DNA of 7,553 bases from Rhodospirillales bacterium (GCA_013204125.1 JABMOP010000381.1:1-7553), one strand, 5' to 3'. Shown: positions 1 to 5,648, numbered from the stretch's first letter. Made by a program: numbers and translations. Notes: generated from the letters alone by a model not told the origin.

Positions 1-573
1 AGTGGGGTATTTTTTGGCTATCGTGACGATCTCGTCGAAATAGGAATAATCCTTAAAAGGCGTCGGCGGCGACATAATGATCGAAGCCTGCACACCATTC
101 TCATCCATCTCCTTGATGGCCCGTTCCACCGTCCCTTCCCAATCTTCGCGCCCGTCTCTCCCTTTCGATACAATGGGTCGGATATGGGTATGGGTCAGGA
201 TCAGAGGAAGCTTGGCATACCAAGCCGCATTTGGATGGTTCGACAATTTGTCCGAAGCCTTGCCGGCGCTCGCCAGGATGGCGGTAAATTCTTCCTTGGT
301 GACATAGCCATCACCATCGGCGTCGATCCGATCGAAGGCTTGACCGGGACCCAGGAATTCACTTTTGGAAATCCGGCCATCACCGTCCTTATCCATTCGA
401 CTGATTGCCTGAGCCGGATCTCTGCCGCTCGGTTTGCCGCCGCCGCGCGGGCGGGATTGCTGGTTCCGTTGCGCCAATTGTTCGAAGCTTGAGGGAGGAT
501 CACTGGAATAAGCGCTGGAGGGTTCAAAAGCCGCCGCAAGCAAACATATCGAAGCCGTAAAAATTCGGATCAT
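1..573 (-). CDS. Secreted EF-hand protein with amidohydrolase-like domain (partial, C-terminus beyond window)
   Basis: Open reading frame on the minus strand that starts at ATG 571-573 and runs off the left edge, so 191 N-terminal residues are visible. Residues 1-21 look like a signal peptide: basic start, hydrophobic stretch ICLLAAAF, and an S-S-A cleavage site. A Pro/Gly/Arg-rich linker follows to about residue 52. Two canonical EF-hand loops come next, residues 61-72 (DKDGDGRISKSE) and 84-95 (DADGDGYVTKEE), each with Asp at loop positions 1, 3 and 5 and Glu at 12, so Ca2+ binding is likely. From about residue 118 a different domain begins: a hydrophobic strand leading into T-H-T-H (H128, H130), then a helix and the strand VQASIIMSPP. 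This resembles the start of a metal-dependent amidohydrolase TIM barrel; that assignment is inference from a fragment. The protein is probably exported. It is the last visible gene of the rimK-transporter run, 72 nt after the transporter gene. No strong Shine-Dalgarno is seen. Substrate unknown. Confidence 0.75.
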   Translation of the reverse strand, partial: MIRIFTASICLLAAAFEPSSAYSSDPPSSFEQLAQRNQQSRPRGGGKPSGRDPAQAISRMDKDGDGRISKSEFLGPGQAFDRIDADGDGYVTKEEFTAILASAGKASDKLSNHPNAAWYAKLPLILTHTHIRPIVSKGRDGREDWEGTVERAIKEMDENGVQASIIMSPPTPFKDYSYFDEIVTIAKKYPT

Positions 574-645
574 CTGTTGAGCCCGCTATTCTGGGAAGAA
601 GGTGCCGACAACCTAAATTGATTCTTTAGCCCTGAAAATAGATTT

Positions 646-1416
646 TTAAAGAAGGCTTTCCGCCGCCGCGTAGAGCAGCCGGATGGCGAGCAGGGTGAGG
701 ATAATTTGTAACCCTCGGCGAAACTGGCGTTCGGGCAATCGGTGGAGCACGTGCCGCCCTGCATAGGTGCCGGCGAAGCCGAGCGCCAGCATACAGGCCA
801 AAAAAGGAAGATAGGGAGCGAAACCGAAACCGAGCACGCCGAAGGCGATCAGCTTGAACACATGCTGGATCGACATCAGCGCCGCGTGCGTCGCAACCAC
901 CTGCTTCCGGTCTTCGCCGATGGCGGCGGCGAAGGGGGCGATCAACGGTCCAGAGCCGCCGACAAACATCGTGACAAACCCGCTGAACAGTCCAAGCAGT
1001 CCAAACTTGGCCCGGCCCGGTTTGGCGACCCTAAATTTTTGCGCCCAGGTGGCGTAGAGGACAAAAAGGGCAAGTGCCAGTTGCAGCACGCCGACCGGCA
1101 GCGCCACGAACATGTTGGCGCCGATGGCGGAACCGATCAATGTGCCGATAGCGAAAGCGGGCACCATCTTAAAAAGGACATCTCGCATCATCAGGGCGGT
1201 GCGCCCGACATTGGAGCCAAGCTGGACCACGCCGTGCAATGGAATGAGCGCGATAGGCGGCAGGAATATCGCCATAGTGGCTAAAACCAAGACGCCGCCG
1301 CCGAGGCCAAGCGCAGCCGTTACGAAGCTGCCCGCAAACGAAACAACGCCAAGCGCGGCGAACCCCAAAATGGAAAGGTCCGTACCTTCGATCAACAAGC
1401 CGATGATGGCGTCCAA
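646..1416 (-). CDS. TauE/SafE-family (COG0730) membrane transporter
   Basis: A 256-residue, very hydrophobic protein with about seven or eight membrane segments (roughly residues 14-34, 42-62, 84-104, 106-124, 138-158, 178-198, 203-221 and 236-252). The first half carries the glycine-rich ALGLGGG signature (35-41) and the second half the related FVGGSGPLIAPF (151-162). This internal duplication is typical of the TauE/SafE family, linked in other bacteria to export of sulfite, sulfoacetate or other organic anions. Length is normal for the family. The start is TTG: an in-frame TAG lies four codons upstream and no in-frame ATG occurs before residue 48, while an AGGA motif sits 7 nt before the TTG. 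It lies 40 nt downstream of rimK, so co-transcription is likely. The substrate cannot be read from sequence; no sulfur-metabolism gene is adjacent. Confidence 0.88.
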   Translation of the reverse strand: MDAIIGLLIEGTDLSILGFAALGVVSFAGSFVTAALGLGGGVLVLATMAIFLPPIALIPLHGVVQLGSNVGRTALMMRDVLFKMVPAFAIGTLIGSAIGANMFVALPVGVLQLALALFVLYATWAQKFRVAKPGRAKFGLLGLFSGFVTMFVGGSGPLIAPFAAAIGEDRKQVVATHAALMSIQHVFKLIAFGVLGFGFAPYLPFLACMLALGFAGTYAGRHVLHRLPERQFRRGLQIILTLLAIRLLYAAAESLL

Positions 1417-1423
1417 TTGACTA

Positions 1424-1427
1424 TCCT
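1424..1427 (-). promoter_or_regulatory. Ribosome binding site for the TTG-started transporter gene
   Basis: AGGA on the minus strand, 7 nt before TTG 1416-1414. It decides the start of the transporter gene, because the upstream in-frame TAG excludes any earlier start. Confidence 0.6.
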
Positions 1428-1436
1428 AACTTCGAC

Positions 1437-1450
1437 CCGCCAACCGGCGG
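1437..1450 (-). other. GC-rich intercistronic hairpin
   Basis: CCGCC and GGCGG form a perfect 5-bp stem around a 4-nt loop in the 40-nt gap between the rimK stop and the transporter start. No T-run follows on the minus strand, so it is not a classical terminator. It could pause transcription or stabilise the upstream message; the role is inferred only from position. Confidence 0.3.
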
Positions 1451-1456
1451 CAGCCT

Positions 1457-2890
1457 TCATTCGGCCGCAACTACGGGTGAGAATGTTTCCAAGATACGCT
1501 GTTTGGATGGCTTACGTCCCCGCTTATGCTGGATCCCCGGTCTAGCGTTGCGTTCGATAAAATCAATAATAAGCATCGCAGCATCTATACCGCTGGCCCG
1601 CTCCAAACCCTGAATGCCGGGCGACGAATTGACTTCCAGCACCTTAGGTCCGGTATTGGAGCGCAGGAGATCGACGCCGGCAACATCAAGGCCAATGACT
1701 TTCGCCGCCTTAACCGCAATGGCCCGTTCTTGCTTGGAGATGCGGACGGGAAGGCCCGCGCCGCCCTGGTGAATGTTTGAACGAAATTCTTCTGCTGCCG
1801 CCACACGTTTCATGGCAGCCACCACTTTGCCGCCGACCACCAAGCAGCGGATATCCGTACCGGCGGCTTCCTCAATGAATTCCTGGACCAAAAAGTTCGC
1901 TTTCAGCCCGCGAAAGGCACCGATGACAGATTCTGCGGCCTTCTTGGTTTCGCCGAGGACCACACCTTTGCCTTGGGTAGATTCCAACAATTTCACGATC
2001 AGCGGCGCCCCGCCGACAATATTAATCAGCTCGGTGGTATCGACCGGCGAATTGGCAAAGGCGGTTATCGGCATGTCGATCTGATGCTGAGCGAGAATTT
2101 GATGGGCAAACAATTTGTCGCGCGCCGCACCGATGGCGGCCGCCTTGTTGACGCAGAAGGTCCCCATAAGATCAAATTGACGGACAACAGCCATGCCGTA
2201 GGCGGTTATCGACGATCCGATGCGCGGGATGACAGCATCAAAGCGCGGCAGGGCGCGCCCGTCGTAGCGCACTTCGGGCGCCAAGGAATTAATGTTCATA
2301 TAACAGCGCGATGTGTTGATGATCTCACACACATGGCCTTTTTCTTCGGCCGCCTCCACCAGCCGTCGGGTGGAATAATTTTGGGGCTCGCGCGTTAAGA
2401 TGCCAATTCTCAAGGGCCGCCGTATGGGTTTGCTTTTCTTCAAATTGGCATAGAGGTCGTAGGACAATACAGGCTGTAGGTATTTGTGATTGGGATCGAC
2501 AATCATGTTTTCGCCGATGGCTTGGCGGCCAAGCAACATGCGGTTCTGCATCGTGTCCCGGTTGGTGAGTGTTATTTCGATCGGCCATTCCCTATCACCG
2601 ATACGTACCGGCGCTTCGATGATATAACGCAATTCTTTTTCGCCGTTGGAGCTAATAATTTCGCGGCGATCCACTATCGGCGCCGAACAAAAAACCTCAA
2701 CTTCCGGCCGGTCCGGGATCGGGTGAATACCAAACCGCACATACGGCTTCTTATCGTTGCCGAAGGGTTCGATGGCGAAGGCATGAAGAGCCGATGTTTT
2801 GGTACCGGTATCAATTTTTGCAGCCAGCGCAGGAATCCCGAGATCGGGAAGAGACAACCATTCTTCCCATCCGAGTAGGGTTTGCTTCAT
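1457..2890 (-). CDS. rimK: Fused RimB-type (PF05618) domain and RimK ATP-grasp ligase
   Basis: A 477-residue two-domain protein. Residues about 1-150 match the 'ATP-dependent zinc protease'/RimB family (COG4067), with the retropepsin-like signature I-D-T-G-T-K-T-S (26-33) and a second motif MLLGR (118-122). Residues about 160-450 align closely with E. coli RimK as I remember it: CYMNIN (196-201), FDAVIPRIG (217-225), ARDKL (256-260), IVGGAPLIVK (291-300) with ATP-binding K300, QGKGVVL (306-312), VQEFI (335-339), DIRCLVVGG (346-354) and the Mg-binding VLEVNSSPG (417-425). RimK adds glutamates to the C-terminus of ribosomal protein S6; RimB-type proteins are thought to trim or regulate this modification. 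A short basic tail (KRGRKPSKQR, 456-465) extends beyond E. coli RimK. ATG 2890-2888 begins right at the RimB domain; the Shine-Dalgarno is weak. It is the first gene of a minus-strand run and divergent from the predicted selenoprotein gene. Stop codon is TGA. Confidence 0.93.
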   Translation of the reverse strand: MKQTLLGWEEWLSLPDLGIPALAAKIDTGTKTSALHAFAIEPFGNDKKPYVRFGIHPIPDRPEVEVFCSAPIVDRREIISSNGEKELRYIIEAPVRIGDREWPIEITLTNRDTMQNRMLLGRQAIGENMIVDPNHKYLQPVLSYDLYANLKKSKPIRRPLRIGILTREPQNYSTRRLVEAAEEKGHVCEIINTSRCYMNINSLAPEVRYDGRALPRFDAVIPRIGSSITAYGMAVVRQFDLMGTFCVNKAAAIGAARDKLFAHQILAQHQIDMPITAFANSPVDTTELINIVGGAPLIVKLLESTQGKGVVLGETKKAAESVIGAFRGLKANFLVQEFIEEAAGTDIRCLVVGGKVVAAMKRVAAAEEFRSNIHQGGAGLPVRISKQERAIAVKAAKVIGLDVAGVDLLRSNTGPKVLEVNSSPGIQGLERASGIDAAMLIIDFIERNARPGIQHKRGRKPSKQRILETFSPVVAAE

Positions 2891-2977
2891 ATCTTAAACT
2901 CACTTGCAGGAAATTTTATTGGGCATCCAGATGTTAAATACATATGGACATTCCAAAATTAGGATCACACTATCAAG

Positions 2978-3020
2978 GATCAAAAATAATGGCGACCGGT
3001 CGTGGGTGATCAAATAATCA
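2978..3020. repeat. Short imperfect direct repeat in the divergent promoter region
   Basis: GATCAAAAATAAT at 2978-2990 and GATCAAATAATCA at 3008-3020 share GATCAAA followed by a TAAT core and are offset by 30 bp, about three helical turns. That spacing would suit two copies of a DNA-binding protein on the same face of the helix. AT-rich chance similarity is quite possible. Confidence 0.25.
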
Positions 3021-3047
3021 ACCAGCTCTAAGACCGCTGAAGCCGTA

Positions 3048-3053
3048 TATAAT
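3048..3053 (+). promoter_or_regulatory. -10 box of the promoter for the predicted selenoprotein gene
   Basis: Perfect TATAAT 39 nt before ATG 3092. It would give a transcript start near 3060 and a leader of about 30 nt. The -35 region at 17-bp spacing (3025-3030, GCTCTA) is poor, so an activator or another sigma factor may be needed. Confidence 0.45.
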
Positions 3054-3081
3054 CATATTTTTGCCGTACACAAGGCGAATT

Positions 3082-3085
3082 GGAG
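3082..3085 (+). promoter_or_regulatory. Ribosome binding site placing the start before the in-frame TGA
   Basis: GGAG 6 nt before ATG 3092. It is a good Shine-Dalgarno at normal spacing, so translation is expected to begin 14 codons before the TGA. The internal GTG at 3197 has nothing comparable at proper spacing. Confidence 0.7.
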
Positions 3086-3091
3086 TAGTTC

Positions 3092-3709
3092 ATGACCGAA
3101 CAGGTCACTTTAGAGGTGTTCAGCGACTACGTTTGACCGTGGTGCTATCTCAGTACCGGGCGTATTGAAAAACTGAAAGAAAATTATGACGTCGAGGTGC
3201 GGTTCGTGCACTTCCCGCTTCATCCCGAAACTCCCGCCGACGGGGTTACGCTGGAAGAGCTGTTTGCCGGGCGCGACGTCGATATGGACGGCATGCACAA
3301 CCGTATGAAAGGGCTGATGGACGAAGAAGGCCTGCCCTACAATAAGCGCAGCCACACCTATAACAGCCGCTTGGCGCAAGAATTGGGCGCGTGGGCCGAA
3401 ACCCAGGACGGCGGCGGCGCCATTCACGAAGCCCTCTTCAAGGCCTATTTCGTGGACGGGCAGAACATCGGTGATGTAGATGTGCTGGTTGGCGTTGCCG
3501 AGAAAGTGGGATTGTCGGGCAAAGATGCGCTGGAAGTTCTGCAATCACGAAGTTTTAAAGATCAAGTTGATGCCGATTGGGCGAAATCGCGGCAATTCGG
3601 CGTGACCGGTGTCCCGACCTATGTCGCAGAAGGCCAAGGAATTGTCGGCGCTCAGCCTTACGAGGCGCTGAGCCAATTGATGGACGCGGCAGGCGCCCAG
3701 AAACGATAA
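3092..3709 (+). CDS. FrnE/DsbA-family oxidoreductase, probable selenoprotein (Sec15, TGA at 3134-3136)
   Basis: Reading from ATG 3092 gives 205 residues with one in-frame TGA at codon 15. The N-terminus has the first thioredoxin strand (VTLEVFSDYV) followed by U15-P16-W17-C18-Y19, exactly where FrnE/2-hydroxychromene-2-carboxylate isomerase-like DSBA proteins (PF01323) have C-P-W-C. The rest keeps the family pattern without a break: FVHFPLHP (38-45), the helical insertion, and the cis-proline motif GVTGVPTYV (170-178, cis-Pro175) followed by GAQP (186-189). Total length is typical. Expected role: cytoplasmic (no signal peptide) thiol-disulfide oxidoreductase or isomerase with a selenenylsulfide active site. 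Support for selenocysteine: exact replacement of the catalytic Cys, ribosome binding site upstream, SECIS-like hairpin downstream, an intact frame, and TGA serving as a stop in neighbouring genes. Starting at GTG 3197 would remove the first strand and the active site. Alternatives are a single nonsense mutation or sequencing error (TGT/TGC to TGA). No selA, selB, selC or selD is visible here. Confidence 0.82.
3134..3136 (+). other. Predicted selenocysteine (UGA) codon
   Basis: In-frame TGA, codon 15 of the FrnE-like gene, at the first position of the CxxC redox motif (here UPWC). Replacement of the attacking Cys of a thioredoxin-fold protein by Sec is the usual pattern in bacterial redox selenoproteins. 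The resolving Cys18 is kept. Confidence 0.78.
3150..3168 (+). promoter_or_regulatory. Candidate bacterial SECIS hairpin
   Basis: A 7-bp stem pairs 3150-3156 (TCAGTAC) with 3162-3168 (GTATTGA), with one G-U pair, closing a 5-nt apical loop CGGGC (3157-3161). The loop starts 20 nt after the TGA, within the roughly 16-37 nt range described for bacterial SECIS elements, and has G at its second position, as those models require. Below the stem, pairing is only patchy (U3148-A3170, U3146-A3172). A competing hairpin (3141-3146 with 3152-3157) would put a loop without G at only 10 nt after the TGA, so it fits less well. Folding was done by eye. Confidence 0.6.
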
Positions 3710-3723
3710 GTCCCGTAAGCGAA

Positions 3724-3939
3724 TTAATCGGTGCGGACTTCGGCGATGTTTTCGATCACATAGCCTTTTTCGGCGGGATAACGGCGGCTGATTTTCGCCC
3801 GCGCTTCAACCGCGTTGGCGGCTTTGATGTCAAAATAATGAATGTCGGCCCATTCATCTTTGAGATCCCGGTGGCGATCACCGGCTTCGACGCAGGCGCG
3901 TACATCGGCGTTGAAGATCGCAATTTCAAAATCGACCAT
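3724..3939 (-). CDS. Small conserved-looking hypothetical protein (71 aa)
   Basis: Starts at ATG 3939-3937 and ends at TAA 3726-3724. The product is soluble, acidic to neutral, with a pattern that looks like a compact alpha/beta domain: a strand (VDFEIAIFN), then DEWADIHYFDIKA (28-40), a helix rich in Ala (ANAVEARAKISRRYP) and a final strand (KGYVIENIAEV). The alternation of hydrophobic positions suggests a real protein, and I have an impression of similar short alphaproteobacterial proteins, but I cannot name a family. No signal peptide, membrane segment or metal-binding motif is seen. It converges on the predicted selenoprotein gene with 14 nt between stops, so the two are not in one operon. 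Its upstream region has a tandem TATAAA-like repeat almost touching the ATG and no clear Shine-Dalgarno, which may mean a leaderless or very short-leader message. Confidence 0.6.
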   Translation of the reverse strand: MVDFEIAIFNADVRACVEAGDRHRDLKDEWADIHYFDIKAANAVEARAKISRRYPAEKGYVIENIAEVRTD

Positions 3940-3943
3940 GGGC

Positions 3944-3957
3944 TTTATACTTTATAC
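3944..3957 (-). promoter_or_regulatory. Tandem -10-like repeat before the 71-aa gene
   Basis: Two consecutive copies of GTATAAA on the minus strand, ending 4 nt before ATG 3939. Either copy could act as a -10 box; the nearer one would imply transcription starting at or next to the ATG. No clear -35 is seen. Confidence 0.3.
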
Positions 3958-3992
3958 AATTACGCAGTATCGTTTCGCGCTTGATGTGATTA

Positions 3993-4006
3993 TCTGAATA
4001 TTCAGA
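3993..4006. promoter_or_regulatory. 14-bp perfect palindrome, possible operator
   Basis: TCTGAATATTCAGA is a perfect inverted repeat in the middle of the 191-bp divergent region between the 71-aa gene and ruvX. Its position suits binding by a dimeric regulator acting on either or both genes. I cannot assign it to a known regulator. Confidence 0.35.
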
Positions 4007-4071
4007 ACTTGAGATTTGCGCTTTCTTATCATTATTCAAGGGGCCGCGCAGTGATTTTACGCACAGTCACC

Positions 4072-4081
4072 GAGATATCTC
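4072..4081. other. 10-bp palindrome upstream of ruvX
   Basis: GAGATATCTC, a perfect palindrome 49 nt before the ruvX ATG. Ten-base palindromes occur by chance fairly often, so a regulatory role is only possible. Confidence 0.15.
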
Positions 4082-4130
4082 CCATAATTTAGTATCAAAA
4101 AACGCAAAAAACAGCAATAATCCGCGAGAA

Positions 4131-4622
4131 ATGATCTCAAACCATTTAAACGAGCTAAAATCCCAAATAACGCCAGGAAAAAGGATTTTGGGCCTGGATG
4201 TAGGCTCCAAAACCATCGGGCTTGCGGTATCCGACAGCGCGTTTCTGGTCGCGACCGCGGTCGAAACCATCCGCCGCCAAAAATTCACCAAAGATATCGT
4301 CGCCTTGGAAGCCGCCATCTCAGCCCGCGATATCGGCGGGCTGATCATCGGTCTGCCGGTCTCGATGGACGGCTCGGAAGGCCCGGCCTGTCAAAGCGTT
4401 CGAGATTTCGCCGCCAATGTGGATGAAAAGCTGGGCGCGCGGCTCAATCTGGTCATCGCCTTTTGGGATGAGCGTCTCTCGACTGCGGCGGTCGAACGGT
4501 TCTTAGTGAGCGAGGCCGATATGACCCGCAAGCGGCGCAGCGAAGTCATCGATAAAATGGCCGCCACATATATATTGCAAGGCGCGCTCGATGCGATGGG
4601 GAGGGCCCAGCCCAATGAATAG
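4131..4622 (+). CDS. ruvX: RuvX/YqgF-family Holliday junction resolvase-like nuclease
   Basis: A 163-residue protein with all family motifs of the RNase H-like YqgF fold: ILGLDVGSKTIGLAVSD (19-35) with catalytic D23, GLPVSMDGSEGP (74-85), FWDERLST (111-118) with E114, and DKMAATYILQGAL (141-153) with D141. Proteins of this family are described as Holliday junction resolvases and also as nucleases in 16S rRNA 5' maturation; the cellular role differs between species. The ATG at 4131 gives about 17 residues before the first strand, slightly longer than usual, but no later Met occurs before residue 79. The Shine-Dalgarno is weak (GAG close to the ATG). It stands 57 nt before pyrB on the same strand, so they may share a transcript. 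Confidence 0.93.
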   Translation: MISNHLNELKSQITPGKRILGLDVGSKTIGLAVSDSAFLVATAVETIRRQKFTKDIVALEAAISARDIGGLIIGLPVSMDGSEGPACQSVRDFAANVDEKLGARLNLVIAFWDERLSTAAVERFLVSEADMTRKRRSEVIDKMAATYILQGALDAMGRAQPNE

Positions 4623-4638
4623 GCAAATTCCCTTTTAA

Positions 4639-4673
4639 GGACTGGACCAATGAGCGAAGCGCTCCTATAGTCC
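4639..4673 (+). promoter_or_regulatory. Structured leader with six-codon ORF before pyrB
   Basis: AGGA (4638-4641) precedes ATG 4650 by 8 nt and opens the mini-ORF MSEALL, ending at TAG 4668-4670. The mini-ORF contains a hairpin, GAGCG-AAG-CGCTC (4652-4664), enclosed by an outer inverted repeat GGACT (4639-4643) / AGTCC (4669-4673). The pyrB ATG follows 9 nt after the TAG, is in the same frame, and has no Shine-Dalgarno of its own. This may be a leader controlling pyrB by coupling or reinitiation; pyrimidine genes in other bacteria often have leader-based control. Chance remains possible. Confidence 0.35.
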
Positions 4674-4679
4674 CGCTTT

Positions 4680-5648
4680 ATGGCCACACCGTCCGCCCCT
4701 TCCCCATTTACCAATCGCCATTTACTTGGCATCGAAGGCCTTTCCCCGGACGAGATCACGGCCCTTCTCGATAAATCCGAAATATATGTGGACCAGAACA
4801 GGCGCGCCGACAAAAAGGTCGATGTCCTTTCCGGGCGCACCATTATCAATCTCTTTTTCGAAGGATCGACACGGACGCGCACATCGTTCGAATTGGCCGG
4901 CAAACGCCTCAGCGCCGATGTCATAAACATGTCGGTGCAGACAAGTTCGGTCGGTAAGGGCGAAACCCTGATCGACACAGCGATGACTTTGAACGCCATG
5001 CATCCCGATGTCTTAGTGGTGCGCCACGGCCAATCGGGCGCCGCTTTATTGTTGTCGGAAAAAATAAACTGCGCGGTCATTAACGCCGGCGACGGTAGCC
5101 ACGAACATCCGACCCAGGCGCTGCTTGACGCGTTGACTATTCGCCGCCGGCGCGGAAAATTAGAAGGGCTCAAGATCGCCATCTGCGGCGATATCGCCCA
5201 TTCGCGCGTCGCCCGCTCCAACATTCATCTGCTGGTCACCATGGGCGCTCAAGTGCGCGTCGTCGCGCCGCTGACCCTGTTGCCGCCGGGCATCGAAAAT
5301 TTAGGCGTCGAAGTGTTCCACGAAATGAAGGAAGGCCTTGCCGATTGCGACATCGTAATGATGCTGCGCCTACAGAACGAACGCATGGACGGGAATTACA
5401 TTCCGTCGATCCGCGAATACTTCCATTTCTTCGGCCTCGATTACGATAAATTATCTGCCGCCAAACCCGATGCGCTGATCATGCATCCGGGGCCGGCCAA
5501 CCGCGGCGTCGAAATAGACTCGGTCGTCGCCGATGATTTCAGTCGTAGCGTCATCCGCGAACAGGTGGAAATGGGGGTCGCAGTGCGCATGGCCTGCCTC
5601 GAAATTTTGGCGACCAACTTACAAAACGAAAAGGCGCAAGGCACATGA
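4680..5648 (+). CDS. pyrB: Aspartate carbamoyltransferase catalytic subunit
   Basis: Cytoplasmic enzyme joining carbamoyl phosphate and aspartate, the first committed step of pyrimidine synthesis. The 322 residues match the full length of the family. Visible motifs are the carbamoyl-phosphate loop STRTR (63-67) within FFEGSTRTRTSFE, VGKGETLIDT (91-100) with the loop lysine K93, HPTQALLDALT (143-153), ICGDIAHSRVARS (168-180), MLRLQNERM (228-236) and the aspartate-binding MHPGPANRGVEID (268-280). The start at ATG 4680 gives MATPSAPSPF before RHLLGIEGLS, which is where PyrB homologues normally begin. The gene ends in TGA overlapping the pyrC ATG (ATGA, 5645-5648), so the two are translationally coupled. 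No regulatory pyrI-like gene is next to it; the pyrC-like partner takes that place. Confidence 0.97.
   Translation: MATPSAPSPFTNRHLLGIEGLSPDEITALLDKSEIYVDQNRRADKKVDVLSGRTIINLFFEGSTRTRTSFELAGKRLSADVINMSVQTSSVGKGETLIDTAMTLNAMHPDVLVVRHGQSGAALLLSEKINCAVINAGDGSHEHPTQALLDALTIRRRRGKLEGLKIAICGDIAHSRVARSNIHLLVTMGAQVRVVAPLTLLPPGIENLGVEVFHEMKEGLADCDIVMMLRLQNERMDGNYIPSIREYFHFFGLDYDKLSAAKPDALIMHPGPANRGVEIDSVVADDFSRSVIREQVEMGVAVRMACLEILATNLQNEKAQGT

Larger units (their letters stand above)
2891..3091. promoter_or_regulatory. Divergent control region between rimK and the predicted selenoprotein gene
   Basis: About 200 bp, more AT-rich than the flanking genes, lying between two divergent starts, so it must hold promoters for both directions. 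For the + strand there is a clear -10 at 3048-3053. For the minus strand no convincing -35/-10 pair stands out. It contains a near-repeat GATCAAAAATAAT / GATCAAATAATCA (2978-2990 and 3008-3020), possibly a regulator site. No gene is supported inside. Confidence 0.5.

Noticed and set aside
742..1284. Long ORF antisense to the transporter gene
   Set aside because: The protein is low-complexity and charged, a typical shadow of a membrane-protein gene. The minus-strand TauE/SafE reading explains the region.
2944..3009. 21-codon ORF in the divergent intergenic region
   Set aside because: No Shine-Dalgarno, no recognisable product, and it lies in a promoter region; most likely chance.
3140..3158. 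Hairpin GGTGCT/AGTACC as the SECIS element
   Set aside because: Its loop ATCTC has no G and lies only 10 nt after the TGA, closer than known bacterial SECIS loops. The 3150-3168 hairpin fits better.
3197..3709. Shorter 170-aa ORF starting at GTG 3197 as the FrnE-like gene
   Set aside because: It lacks the first thioredoxin strand and the active-site motif, has no well-spaced Shine-Dalgarno, and would leave the well-placed ATG 3092 with GGAG and its family-like N-terminus unexplained.
3092..3709. TGA read as tryptophan through a changed genetic code
   Set aside because: TGA ends rimK and pyrB in the same window, and the family requires Cys, not Trp, at this position. Trp in the motif itself is encoded by TGG.
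3092..3709. Pseudogene or frameshift
   Set aside because: Only one disruption exists, it is exactly at the catalytic Cys, the frame is the same on both sides, and the rest is intact. A single-base sequencing error cannot be fully excluded from sequence alone.
3708..3740. Terminator between the converging genes (AAGTCC/GGACTT)
   Set aside because: Only six base pairs, a loop of more than 20 nt and no T-run, and one arm lies inside the 71-aa gene.
4391..5224. 277-aa minus-strand ORF across ruvX and pyrB
   Set aside because: It lies opposite two well-conserved genes whose motifs are complete; no family pattern is visible in its translation.
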